A stretch of 64,000 bases of DNA from Planctomycetota bacterium (GTDB lineage Bacteria; Planctomycetota; Planctomycetia; Planctomycetales; Planctomycetaceae), in contig JAEZFD010000043.1 in assembly GCA_023417655.1 (NCBI GenBank), positions 124,001 to 188,000 of the forward strand, in the 5' to 3' direction. Numbering within the stretch: the first letter of the stretch is position 1; each line of letters opens with the position of its first letter. Position numbers and translations under genes: made by a program. The notes beneath the pieces are model-generated. The model searched no databases, was not told the DNA's origin, and saw only the letters and a list, made by a program, of their open reading frames with translations. Positions 19,801 through 27,096 of this stretch are shown one piece after another.

Positions 19801-20789
19801 CCCTGCTGGACATCCCCCTGCTCTGCTGCGGTCTTCAGATAGTGATCAATCACCGAGGAATTAAAGTCGGAACCCGGCAGGAACGCTGCGGCGAGATCCT
19901 GAGCCAGCCGCGGCTGCGGCAAGGTCTTCTTCATCGCGGCGAGGCCGTCAAGGTTCTCTTTGAGACCTTCGCGTGCATCCAGTTCTTCCCGATGATTCAG
20001 AATCCCGATGCGTCCCTGATAACCGCGTTCGCGGATGGTCTGGAGCATCGAGCGGTCATGCTCCCCTTTGCCAATCCCCAGAATTTTGGGAGTACCTGAT
20101 GAATTCATTCCGTTGATATTGAGGCACAGCAGATACGGCTGCATCAGTGCCAGTGACTCTGGCCAGTCTTGAATATGGTCATGGCCATGATGGAAGTTGT
20201 AGACGATGCCGACGTGTTCAAATCCTTCCTTGCGGAGGGCTTCACAGACCGCGACAAGATTCTTCGGGTCCCCTCCCCAGCCGCCATGGTTATACAATCC
20301 CAGTGGAAGTTGTCGCTTCTGCGTCTCGCGAGCGAGTTCGGACAGAGCCTGAACCGAAGCGACGACCTTCGCAGCGTCATCGGCACCTTCAGGACTTGGA
20401 GCAGTCTGCCAGATCTGAGGATGAATCTGATACTTTTCAAAGAGTGCGAATGCCTCGGGGTGAGTTCCCCAGAAGGCAAACATGTTAATCCCGTGGGCCT
20501 GATACTGCCGGATTTCTTCTTCAAAACTTCCGACGTGCTCCTGTCGCCAGTCATAGGCACAGTGCTTCAGTCCCAGTTCCTTCAGCATCGCCGACCGTTC
20601 CGCCGGGGAACGTTTTTTCGCGTCGAATGGCACGATGCACCACGCGACGAGATTGTCCTGATCGAAGCAATCGGCTGGGGGAGCAGACGTTTTTGCGGAG
20701 GCTGCGAAGAGGCCAAGCACGACACAGGTGGCAATGGCGAGAAGAGAGAGGCGGGCACTTGGCATGAGGAAATCCCTGGGAGTGTCCAA
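16839..20789 (-). CDS. secreted multidomain protein: TIM barrel, heme c, propeller, cupredoxin
   Basis: A 1316-residue exported protein. A signal peptide (about 1-33) is followed by a xylose-isomerase/AP-endonuclease-like TIM barrel (about 40-290). A c-type heme site CLQCH lies at 341-345 (C341, C344, H345), within a cytochrome c-like domain to about 415. Residues about 490-670 form a region I cannot name (LIDYPGLNGGALGHWG). Residues about 690-1020 resemble a beta-propeller dehydrogenase (DRNGDDEADFYE, GNFYIASGNEGLVKIS, GFRNPDGLGILPDG). The end is a type 1 copper domain: H1232 in VVPHNW, then C1300, H1305 and M1309, with azurin-like spacing. This suggests electron transfer coupled to sugar or polyol oxidation outside the cytoplasm. 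The gene stands alone on its strand, divergent from uvrC. The substrate is unknown. Confidence 0.9.
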   Translation of the reverse strand: MDTPRDFLMPSARLSLLAIATCVVLGLFAASAKTSAPPADCFDQDNLVAWCIVPFDAKKRSPAERSAMLKELGLKHCAYDWRQEHVGSFEEEIRQYQAHGINMFAFWGTHPEAFALFEKYQIHPQIWQTAPSPEGADDAAKVVASVQALSELARETQKRQLPLGLYNHGGWGGDPKNLVAVCEALRKEGFEHVGIVYNFHHGHDHIQDWPESLALMQPYLLCLNINGMNSSGTPKILGIGKGEHDRSMLQTIRERGYQGRIGILNHREELDAREGLKENLDGLAAMKKTLPQPRLAQDLAAAFLPGSDFNSSVIDHYLKTAAEQGDVQQGATLFSSAKLACLQCHKVGELGGGVGPNLSELAPQRAAAHLLESVIWPRKEVKPEYTSWNFITEKGEVLTGYVRKSDDKTIELFQPATGATRKIPKAEIEEQAEVGTLMPEGLLTALSEQERLNLFRFLLELGRTPAAERAVSNMTLPVHAHQPAKFPIETPPLRPEDHQLSSAPINENRMYDFYAKQANYFRTQSPVPPLLIDYPGLNGGALGHWGKRGEKDWESTRWNDADHGSLVSGVFRYGDKVIPRGICVNLGEQGELSVCFNPETVKYEVLWKDGFVSMGSVRFGFMEGVRLKGTELPLPAMTEPEGPRVYQGLYRHGKRVVLAYRIGDIDYLDAPWVNADGTFTRELAPVEKHSLRDVVKGGPSQWPQKLVTGVQYGNQPGYAIDTIEVPFENPWRALFYFGGIGFLSDGSAMLCTMQGDVWKVTGFNVPAGQPAKVTWKRYATGLHQALGLVVADDVTYVLGRDMITRLHDRNGDDEADFYECFSMAYVTSAAGHDFICGLERDKAGNFYIASGNEGLVKISPDGKTSQVIATGFRNPDGLGILPDGRLTLPCSEGDWTPASMVCAAPSELPASGEVPHYGYRGPVNGKQPSLPLLYLPRGLDNSSGGQVFAASNRWGPMQNHLLHFSYGTGTAFLVLEDEVNGQKQGTAVVLPGDYRSGAHRGAVNPADGQVYVAGMNGWTCFTPDDGSFQRLRYTGTPTQVPVGIHSHENGVAVEFALPVDPVIAKDLTLQFAQAWNYRYSRAYGSPEFSTRHPGVRGHDHFEITSVQILPDGKTVFLEIPDLQPVNQLHLQLEVNPNDRRHDLICTIHALDRPFTQFKDYKQVAKTINPHPILRDMDKLNRQIPNPWKNELPNARAVTIDTNKNLTFKQATIKAKAGETLKFTLRNPDVVPHNWALLKPGTLQKVGDLTNGLIADPEAYLRHYVPQTDDVIVYTDIVEPGERFTVFFQVPKEPGRYPYLCTFPGHWMVMNGMLIVE

Positions 20790-20971
20790 CTGGCAGAAAG
20801 CGATGATGACTAAGTCACTTGCTCGTCACAATCCAACCAGCAGGCTGAGGGGAGAATTCCCCCAAATCCAGAATAGTAGATGCCACAACTTGCATTTCAA
20901 CGAAGACTCCCGGCAAACGAGTGTTCGAATTGCCGCCTTTGAATTCTCTGAGCCCGGGATAAAATGAGTCA

Positions 20972-22339
20972 ATGACCGAAGGAACGAATCTCCCCCCTGA
21001 CGAGCCCCGTCCCGCTGAGCCTGCGATCGGAGGAGGCTCCATAGCTCCCCGGGACAAAGTCCGGAAGTTTCCGGCAAGCCCCGGTGTGTACCTGATGAAG
21101 GATCGACTGGGCCGTGTGATCTACGTCGGCAAGGCCGTCAATCTGCGAAGTCGGGCCGGGAGCTACTTTCTCGCAGCGGCAGCCATCGACCGGCGGACAT
21201 GCGACCTCGTCCCGGAAATCGCGGACGTCGATTACATCGCCACAGATTCCGAAGTCGATGCGGTTTTGCTCGAAGCCCGTCTGATCAAGGACATTCAGCC
21301 CCGGTTCAATTCCGAGCTGAAGGACGACAAGACGTTTCCTTATCTGCAGATCGTCACTCACGAGGACTTTCCTCGGATTGAGTTCACGCGCAAGCCGCGG
21401 ACTCAGGGCGTGAAGCTCTATGGACCGTTTCCATCGGCGAAAAAGCTGCGCGGGACGATCGGCATCCTGCAGAAGATTTTCAAATTCCGCACCTGCTCGC
21501 TCGACATCAACGAAGACGAAGAACGCTGGCGCTGGTTCCGCCCTTGCCTGCTGGCGAGCATCAATCAATGCACGGCTCCGTGTAATCTGCGTGTTACCAA
21601 AGAGGACTACCGGCACGACATTCGACGTTTACGGCTGTTTCTCGATGGAAAGAAGGACACCCTGCTGAAGGAGCTTCGCGAGGAAATGCAGCAGGCCGCC
21701 GCGGAACGCAAGTTTGAAAAGGCGGCCCGGCTTCGTGATGAGATCAAAGCGCTGGAAGGGCTGAGCCTGCGTGGGAACGTGAATGATCACGTTCAGCCGG
21801 AAGTCTTCTACATCGACCCGCGTAAGGGGCTTCGGGGACTGAAGAAAATCTTCAACCTGCCGGAGGTTCCCCGAGTGATTGAAGGGGTCGATATTGCTCA
21901 CCTGCAGGGGGGCGAGACGGTCGCCAGTCTCGTGCAGTTCATCGACGGGCTCCCTTTCAAGCATGGCTACAAGCGATTCAAGATCCGCACGGTCGACGGC
22001 GTGGACGACTTTGCCTCGATGCGGGAAGTCGTGAGCCGACGCTTCCGCCGATTGTCGCAGGAAGGAGAGTCCTTCCCAGATGTTCTGCTGATCGATGGTG
22101 GAAAAGGACAGCTGAATGCCGCTCTTGAAGCACTCCGTATGATCGACGTCACCCCTCCCCTGACGATCTCACTCGCCAAGCGTGAAGAAGAAGTCTACGT
22201 CCCCGGCGAAGACGTTCCGCGGCAGCTGGGACGACATTCCTATGCATTGCGCCTGCTGCAGTATGTGCGGGATGAGGCTCACCGTTTCGCACAGTCTTAC
22301 CACCATACATTGCGTCGAAAGTCGACCTTCGGTGAGTGA
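20972..22339 (+). CDS. uvrC: UvrC-type excinuclease subunit lacking the HhH tail
   Basis: Nucleotide excision repair endonuclease subunit C; it makes the incisions around a lesion with UvrB. At 455 residues it is shorter than the usual roughly 600. It has the GIY-YIG domain (GVYLMKDRLGRVIYVGKAVN, about 38-57), cysteines around CSLDINEDEERW and CLLASINQCTAPC, and the UVR motif for UvrB contact (about 230-265). The RNase H-like nuclease domain follows (GVDIAHLQGG, LLIDGGKGQLNAAL, RDEAHRFAQSYHH). The protein stops after HTLRRKSTFGE, before the tandem helix-hairpin-helix domain. No continuation is seen in other frames, so this seems a natural short form. The start is preceded by an extended Pro-rich N-terminus. 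Confidence 0.93.
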   Translation: MTEGTNLPPDEPRPAEPAIGGGSIAPRDKVRKFPASPGVYLMKDRLGRVIYVGKAVNLRSRAGSYFLAAAAIDRRTCDLVPEIADVDYIATDSEVDAVLLEARLIKDIQPRFNSELKDDKTFPYLQIVTHEDFPRIEFTRKPRTQGVKLYGPFPSAKKLRGTIGILQKIFKFRTCSLDINEDEERWRWFRPCLLASINQCTAPCNLRVTKEDYRHDIRRLRLFLDGKKDTLLKELREEMQQAAAERKFEKAARLRDEIKALEGLSLRGNVNDHVQPEVFYIDPRKGLRGLKKIFNLPEVPRVIEGVDIAHLQGGETVASLVQFIDGLPFKHGYKRFKIRTVDGVDDFASMREVVSRRFRRLSQEGESFPDVLLIDGGKGQLNAALEALRMIDVTPPLTISLAKREEEVYVPGEDVPRQLGRHSYALRLLQYVRDEAHRFAQSYHHTLRRKSTFGE

Positions 22340-22716
22340 GCTACCGGGAGAGGTACCGGCGGATCTGGGCTGATTTCGCTGAGGCCTGCTCCACCGTAAA
22401 ATCCCGGGAAATGTCGACTCCGGTTCGTCGAGGAAAGTAGCTTCCCGGCAATAGGTGCAATGTCCTCCGGTTCATGTCAGTGAGCGGTTTCGCTGAATCC
22501 CGCGTATTTGGCTAAGAAATCAGAGTTTGTCGATGTGTTCGCTGAGAAAAAATGCGAACATCTGCAGGATTGGTCTTGTCTGGATCTTCAGAGTTGCAAA
22601 GAATGTTTTCACTGGGGCCGAGCAGCACGCAGCTCGGCGAGACTAAAGCCTGCGAAGCAGCCGGACAGGCGAAGCCGGCAGAAGCGGGATGGTTTAATCA
22701 GAAAGGAGGTGGTCCT

Positions 22717-22761
22717 GTGGAACATGACTGTAGTAGCCAACAACGAGGTGGCACTGTCTAA
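22717..22761 (+). CDS. possible 14-residue peptide after a very strong ribosome binding site
   Basis: A GTG lies 7 bases after GGAGG of the extended Shine-Dalgarno at 22700-22715 and opens a 14-codon frame (MEHDCSSQQRGGTV). An alternative is the ATG at 22724 in another frame, giving 39 residues up to 22843 (begins MTVVANNEVALSKTVGG), with a less ideal 14-base spacing. Neither resembles a family I know. The reading frames lie inside a helix-rich region, so both could be chance. Confidence 0.22.
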   Translation: MEHDCSSQQRGGTV

Positions 22762-22886
22762 GACAGTCGGCGGGCTGTCGCTGACAGCCACCGGGAGAAC
22801 GGTGCCGTTTTGGCAACGGCAACTGCTCGTTCTCCAGCTGTGATTTCTCTCACAGCGCCTCGGGATCACAGATCCTCGAGAATACT

Positions 22887-22924
22887 GGCTCGGTCCTCGT
22901 GAGAGGCCCGAGCCTTTTTTGTTT
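22887..22924 (+). terminator. Rho-independent terminator
   Basis: Stem GGCTCGG/CCGAGCC (22887-22893/22908-22914) with an inner CCTC/GAGG helix closed by a GTGA tetraloop, followed by six T and then GTTTT. It ends whatever transcript covers the helix-rich region from 22.53 kb. Confidence 0.92.
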
Positions 22925-23033
22925 TGAGTGTTACTGTTCCGTTCCGTAGAGTCGTAGAGTGCGTCTTCACGCGACTTCATGGCACGAGCAACGGTGCGCC
23001 TTGACGCCACTCAGATGGCTACGGGAAGCAGTA

Positions 23034-23588
23034 ATGTCAGTCTATGTCGTGATCGATTGCGATGGCGAGGCGAATTTTGAGAGGTACTGCGACGATATCT
23101 CGGATGACTTCACCTTGTTGATGTCTAGAGACGCGTCGCTGGAATTGCGGCGACAGACGCTGACCTCATTAATCGAGAAGTGGGAGGCGTATCTGGCCGA
23201 GTACGCCAACGGGCTCGATTTCTCGTTGCAAGTCTTCACTGACCTTGCGGAGGTGATGTACTTTTTCGAGTACAACGGTTGCGTGCCCTTGGTGTACGAC
23301 AGCCTCACTTGGATTGAGGGGTTTCAGTATGATTCACTGAAAAAAGGGCAGAGGGACTTTCTGGGGACGACCCTTTTAGGGCCATTTGCTGAGGATCCTC
23401 GCTCTGAGTGGCAGGACGAATGGTTCTGCAAATGCCTGCAGCGCCCTGAGCTGAACTGGATCCCATTTCTGGCGTTCGGTTGTACTGATGAGTGCATTCG
23501 AGAGTTTTACAAGCTGGCATGCGAAAAGTTCGGCTCCTTCAGGTTTCCTGAAACGGACCTGCAGGAATTTATGGCTTCAGAATTCTAG
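23034..23588 (+). CDS. hypothetical protein, 184 residues
   Basis: Protein of unknown function with no recognised domain. I start it at the ATG at 23034 (MSVYVVIDCDGEANFERYC); the frame extends 25 codons further up without support. It is acidic, rich in aromatic residues, has no signal peptide or membrane segment, and is probably cytoplasmic (for example DLAEVMYFFEYNGCVPLVYD and LGPFAEDPRSEWQDEWFCKC). It lies alone after the terminator at 22887-22924 and before the first copy of the dispersed repeat. The accessory context makes an immunity or contact-system role conceivable, but nothing in the sequence shows it. Confidence 0.7.
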   Translation: MSVYVVIDCDGEANFERYCDDISDDFTLLMSRDASLELRRQTLTSLIEKWEAYLAEYANGLDFSLQVFTDLAEVMYFFEYNGCVPLVYDSLTWIEGFQYDSLKKGQRDFLGTTLLGPFAEDPRSEWQDEWFCKCLQRPELNWIPFLAFGCTDECIREFYKLACEKFGSFRFPETDLQEFMASEF

Positions 23589-23689
23589 AGCCGTTTGCGT
23601 CTTGGTCTGGCTGGGTGGCATGTTTAAAAGCTGATTGTTTTGGGTGCCATGTAACGCCGTCCAGAATTTTATTCTGTGTTTTGTGCGAC

Positions 23690-23786
23690 GGGGTGGCTGG
23701 GGCGGGCGAGAAGTGGTCACTCACGAGGGAGCAAGAGTCGAAGACAAACGCCTGAAGGTTTGAAAATTTGCCATGGCCCCAGCGGA
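23690..23786 (+). repeat. dispersed repeat, copy 1 (left part of the element)
   Basis: About 97 bases starting GGGGTGGCTGGGGCGGGCG and ending at GGCCCCAGCGG. It closely matches 25160-25256 in the same orientation; I see only about a dozen differences. Shared internal blocks include GAGCAAGAGTCGAAGA and ACGCCTGAAGGTTTGAAAAT. The right end of the full element, as seen in copy 2, has decayed or is missing here. It lies upstream of the gene at 23866-25149. Confidence 0.85.
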
Positions 23787-23865
23787 ACCGCAAGCTTGAA
23801 TTGAATTCCCGTTACTCGATTCTTGCTGGCCATAGGTGTATTTTTGGAGTGAGGGTGAGCGCCAA

Positions 23866-25149
23866 ATGAGAATCTGCTTCCAATTGTCTTTGCTTGTTCT
23901 TGCTCTCTTTGTATCGCAAAAGGGAATTGCTGACACTCTGGATACAAGCAGTGAGGCGCGGTCACCAGAGTTTGTCATGGCTACGCAGATCTGGATTCGG
24001 GCATTGGAGATGCCAAAACGCGATTGCGATAAAGCTGTCGTCTTGGCACTCTCGGGAGCCTCGATGGCCTGGTCAACTGAGCCGAAGCTGTGTAGCCAGA
24101 TCCTGACTTGGGCAGCAAGTGTTTGGCCGGACGTCACGCTGCTGGAGGACAAACCTCTTCCTGGACCTGAACCTCGACGGTCCAGTCGAGCCGCGCTGGA
24201 GAGTCGACTACAGAACTTTCTTGCCGGGAACGGGATGCCTTACACCGAACCCGGCAGCGAGGAATTCGCTCGATTGCTCTTCTCGATTGACTCACAAGCT
24301 AGTCCAGACATTCGCCGGATGATCAGGCTCTCAGTTGGCCACCGCAGTAGCTCACCGGACTGTCTCGCTACTCTAGCCATCGCCATCTGGCCGGAGAACA
24401 TCACCGCACTGCAAATCCTTACCCTTACGTCTCGAGGCGAACTCCAGAATCTCGCCAGTGAACTTCTGCTCAAGAAGGATGGCAACAATGGAGGGAGCCT
24501 TTTCCTGATTGCGGCACGTAAGCTCATGGACGATCCGAAGGCTGATATCACTGAACAGCTCATGAGGGCGTCAAATCAGCCAACTTGGGTGTTCTATCCG
24601 GTTGAGTTACCTGTCATCCCGAATGACACGGAAGTGACGAGTTTCGGTTGGCAGATCAATCGAGAACAATTGCTGTCGAGTCTCCTTGAGGCAACACCAA
24701 TCGATGAGTTCAAGTTGCAGCTCGGCACCCGAATTTCACAGGCCGTGCTACGCGGGCCTCATGCAACACTCTCCGACGACGAGGCGATGAGCTGGGCAGT
24801 CGCGGGGCTGCGCTGTGGAATTCGCCTCACTGATTCTCCGCAGGCGGATCTCGTCCAGTTTGTCACCGGGCTGGGGCTAATACGCAGATGTGGGGAATTC
24901 TTGGAGTCAGAAGGCATGCTCGCACAGATTTCGGAGAACTTTTCCGAAGAGAAGTGGAGAGATTGGAGGAAGACACTTCAGATCTTCACATCTGAGTACG
25001 CCCCTGTCTTCTTTGGGAAGCGTCAAAAAATCTCAAAGTTCTATCAGGCTTCACCAGGACTCCTCCAATTACCACTTCATGAACAGGAGATTGCCATTCT
25101 CAATCAGCTACGAAAGGACGTGAAGCTCGAGCAGTATGGTTTAGACTGA
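23866..25149 (+). CDS. secreted hypothetical protein, 427 residues
   Basis: Unknown protein with a signal peptide (MRICFQLSLLVLALFVSQKG, cleavage likely near GIAD). I start it at the ATG at 23866, since ten upstream in-frame codons would mask the signal. The rest is helical and rich in leucine and alanine, with repeated stretches such as RKLMDDPKADITEQLMRAS and EAMSWAVAGLRCG, which suggest an alpha-solenoid-like fold, but no family is recognised. It probably acts in the periplasm. The gene is bracketed by two direct copies of the same dispersed repeat (23690-23786 and 25160-25321), so gene and repeats may have moved or duplicated together. Confidence 0.75.
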   Translation: MRICFQLSLLVLALFVSQKGIADTLDTSSEARSPEFVMATQIWIRALEMPKRDCDKAVVLALSGASMAWSTEPKLCSQILTWAASVWPDVTLLEDKPLPGPEPRRSSRAALESRLQNFLAGNGMPYTEPGSEEFARLLFSIDSQASPDIRRMIRLSVGHRSSSPDCLATLAIAIWPENITALQILTLTSRGELQNLASELLLKKDGNNGGSLFLIAARKLMDDPKADITEQLMRASNQPTWVFYPVELPVIPNDTEVTSFGWQINREQLLSSLLEATPIDEFKLQLGTRISQAVLRGPHATLSDDEAMSWAVAGLRCGIRLTDSPQADLVQFVTGLGLIRRCGEFLESEGMLAQISENFSEEKWRDWRKTLQIFTSEYAPVFFGKRQKISKFYQASPGLLQLPLHEQEIAILNQLRKDVKLEQYGLD

Positions 25150-25159
25150 CTACAGGCGG

Positions 25160-25321
25160 CAGGGTGGCTGGGGCGGGCGGGAAGCGGTCATTCACAAGCG
25201 AGCAAGAGTCGAAGAAAAACGCCTGAAGGTTTGAAAATGCGGCATGGCCCCAGCAGAGCTCAACTGGGGCCATGAACGTCGAATTTCGACGGACACCCGT
25301 TCCAGCGCCCCAGCCACCCTG
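25160..25321 (+). repeat. MITE-like repeat, copy 2 (complete, 16-bp terminal inverted repeats)
   Basis: A 162-base element. Its ends are a perfect 16-bp inverted repeat: CAGGGTGGCTGGGGCG (25160-25175) and its complement (25306-25321). Inside, GGCCCCAG...CTGGGGCC forms a further hairpin (about 25246-25271). The first 97 bases match copy 1. It has no coding capacity. It starts 10 bases after the stop of the gene at 23866-25149 and ends 42 bases before the DUF4926 gene. No obvious target-site duplication is seen. Confidence 0.82.
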
Positions 25322-25363
25322 TCTAGCTAAATACACCATTTTTTCGGATTTACTAGGTGGTGC

Positions 25364-25558
25364 ATGAAACTCTATGAAAAAGTTCGCCTTCTTTCAGATC
25401 GCTATCAAAACGAAGGAGCAAAAAAAGACGACACGGGATACGTCATAGAGATTTATGATGATGGAAACTGTGAAGTGGAATTTGCCGACCACAATGGTGT
25501 GACATTCGCACAAATTGTGGTTAATCCTGATGAAATTGAATCTGAGCAACAATCCTAA
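25364..25558 (+). CDS. DUF4926 domain-containing small protein
   Basis: A 64-residue cytoplasmic protein whose pattern fits DUF4926: an opening KLYEKVRLLSD, GAKKDDTGYVIEIYDDGNCE in the middle, and an acidic strand (VEFADHNGV) near the end. Members of this family are small beta-rich proteins often found near toxin or restriction loci and are sometimes regarded as antitoxin or immunity-like; function is not established. An AGGTGG sequence lies just before the ATG. The base composition is more AT-rich than the flanking core genes, which suggests acquisition. No toxin partner is recognisable nearby. Confidence 0.82.
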   Translation: MKLYEKVRLLSDRYQNEGAKKDDTGYVIEIYDDGNCEVEFADHNGVTFAQIVVNPDEIESEQQS

Positions 25559-25707
25559 CACTGTAAACTGTCCAGTCGGTTTCGTAGTTTCCTTCGGTGT
25601 GTCCAGACGTACCTTAGGCTTCTGGGAGTGGTCGACCCACTTCCTCTGAGGATCACCGGATCCGCCAGCCGCGGACATTGCTCACGCGACATTAAGCCAT
25701 AAATATT

Positions 25708-26541
25708 ATGTCCACGGGAGTGCTCCTACATATGAGGTTTCGCGGCCTAGGATGGACGACGAACAGAGTTCTGGAAAAGCTAAAAGGCCGAAGAATCAGC
25801 TCGTTAGAGTTGTTCGGCACCTCGGCGGATGATGATCTTCTTATCGAGCTCTCAAGGCAGGGGCGGCTTACAAGTCTGGATATTTCGAGCGACCAGATTA
25901 CTGATCGCGGAGTCAGGGCAATTGTCAGCAGCTGCAATCTGCGCAGTCTGATTTTTTCGGCATGTTCCATTCGTGACAGATGATTCGTTGCGGGCGTCTC
26001 TGCCTGTCAAACGCTTCGAGAGCTGTATCTTGATGGAACAAGTGTGACAGACGACGGAATTCCAGCAATTGCATCGCTTCCTGAATTGTCGTCTTTAGAT
26101 GTCAGCCGAACAAAGGTGACAGACAGAGGCATCTCCAAAATCGCCAGTAAACAGATCAATCTCATCTCCTTCAACGAATCTGCGATTACTGGCGTTGGAT
26201 TTTCGACATGGTCGATAAGTGACAAGATGTCGTTCTACACCAGAAAGTCGTTATTAAATGATGACGGGTTTGGTGTTGTATGCAGAATGTTCTCCAAAAT
26301 GTGGAACGTTGTTATTGAAAATACCCGGGTGACCGACGTCGGGTTGCAAGCTCTTGCAGGCCAGTCACCGACACTGATTCGGATGAAGGGCTCTAAGATT
26401 ACAAGAGAGGGAGTGATCTGGGCCATTGAGAATACGAACGTGCAAAGCGTTGAAGTCGACCCCGGTCAATTTTCAGAACAGGAAGCTGAGGTTTACCGAG
26501 ATTATCAAGGGAGATACCTCCGTATCAGTGTCTATCAGTGA
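25708..26541 (+). pseudogene. leucine-rich-repeat protein interrupted by an in-frame TGA
   Basis: One continuous frame of 278 codons encodes bacterial (RNI/cysteine-containing type) leucine-rich repeats, but codon 92 is TGA (25981-25983). Before it: LTSLDISSDQITDRGVRAIV and LRSLIFSACSIRDR. After it, in the same frame: FVAGVSACQTLRELYLDGTS, VTDDGIPAIASLPELSSLDV, then further degenerate repeats. The TGA stands where other repeats have glycine after TDR or TDD, so a single GGA-to-TGA change explains it. No frame change is required. The N-terminus has no signal peptide. It may be a recent pseudogene, a sequencing error or, less likely, read through. The region is AT-rich relative to the core. Confidence 0.75.
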
Positions 26542-26711
26542 TCGACGTCTACTGCTGGCGCGATGCGAACATGGCACTCGCCATTAGTTTTACGCATCCT
26601 GTCTATCTTTGGCTGCCTGAGACCTACAACGACGACATCCATACACTCGTGTCTGGTTGCCCTGCTTATTGGAATCCGCTCAACTTCCGGAAAATCGCTG
26701 GCAGTTTCTAA
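26538..26711 (+). CDS. possible 57-residue protein overlapping the LRR gene end
   Basis: A GTG (26538) overlaps the stop of the leucine-rich-repeat gene (GTGA) and opens a 57-codon frame reading VIDVYCWRDANMALAIS, then FTHPVYLWLPETYNDDIHTL. It has a plausible amino-acid mix but no family match that I know. It could be a translationally coupled small gene or a fragment of a decayed one. Confidence 0.25.
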   Translation: MIDVYCWRDANMALAISFTHPVYLWLPETYNDDIHTLVSGCPAYWNPLNFRKIAGSF

Positions 26712-26880
26712 TAGAATTTTAAAGTGTTTTCCGAGGTTTCGAACCTTTTCCGGCAGTCCTACGCCCGGGAGTTTTGGGCGGCGATCGACGTAGCTGTTGG
26801 GTGATGTTGGATCAGATGCGGGCTTCCGCGCTATTCCTCATTCGCAAGAATGGCTGCGAGGACTCGAGAACGAGACGCAG

Positions 26881-26908
26881 TTGACTTCCCTGTCAGTCCA
26901 TTTAGAAT
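26881..26908 (+). promoter_or_regulatory. candidate promoter of the cobalamin riboswitch transcript
   Basis: TTGACT (26881-26886) and TAGAAT (26903-26908) with a 16-base spacer, close to the sigma-70 consensus. Transcription would start about 10-20 bases before the riboswitch aptamer at 26932. Confidence 0.6.
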
Positions 26909-26931
26909 GGCGGCCTGATTCGCAAGGTGCT

Positions 26932-27083
26932 GGCAAGATGTCATTTGCCAGAGAATAGGGAAGACGGTGTAAATCCGTCGCGGTGCCGCCGCTGTAACCG
27001 GGGACAAAAGCCGCAACGCCACTCTGATCAGCAGGGGAAGGCGCGGTGAGTCGGTTGATCCGGAAGTCAGAAGACCTGCCTTG
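26932..27083 (+). promoter_or_regulatory. cobalamin (B12) riboswitch
   Basis: The RNA aptamer that binds adenosylcobalamin or a related cobalamin is clearly recognisable: GAATAGGGAAGACGGTG, AAATCCGTCGCGGTGCCGCC, the B12 box region CGCTGTAACCGGG, AGCCGCAACGCCACT, GGGGAAGGCGCGGTGAG, and the end GGAAGTCAGAAGACCTGCC. Its outer helix pairs CAAGG (26932-26936) with CCTTG (27079-27083). Downstream within 20 bases is a long imperfect hairpin (27097-27146), then a DUF1559 gene at 27473. No B12 synthesis or uptake gene lies nearby. Confidence 0.95.
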
Positions 27084-27096
27084 TTGTAAGAGTTCG

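Larger units (their letters stand above)
22532..22924 (+). ncRNA. candidate structured RNA with extended Shine-Dalgarno and terminator
   Basis: This interval is unusually dense in helices: 22532-22542/22554-22562; GCCGAGC/GCTCGGC (22617-22623/22632-22638); ACTGTC/GACAGT (22753-22758/22762-22767); GGCTGTC/GACAGCC (22773-22779/22783-22789); GGAGAACG/CGTTCTCC (22794-22801/22828-22835) enclosing GCCGTT/AACGGC; GCTGTGA/TCACAGC (22837-22843/22850-22856); and GGATC/GATCC (22863-22867/22871-22875). It ends in a terminator. At 22700-22715, AGAAAGGAGGTGGTCC complements the 16S rRNA 3' tail over 16 bases with one G-U pair. It could be a regulatory RNA, a leader, or a tiny-peptide gene. I recognise no known family. 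Confidence 0.5.

Noticed and set aside
22700..22715. Fragment of a 16S rRNA 3' end on the minus strand
   Set aside because: The 16-base match to the 16S tail does not extend: the bases before it do not match the conserved sequence preceding the tail. An extended Shine-Dalgarno explains it better.
26734..26746. AGGTTTCGAACCT resembling a tRNA T-arm
   Set aside because: No acceptor stem, D-arm or anticodon arm can be placed around it; it is just a palindrome.
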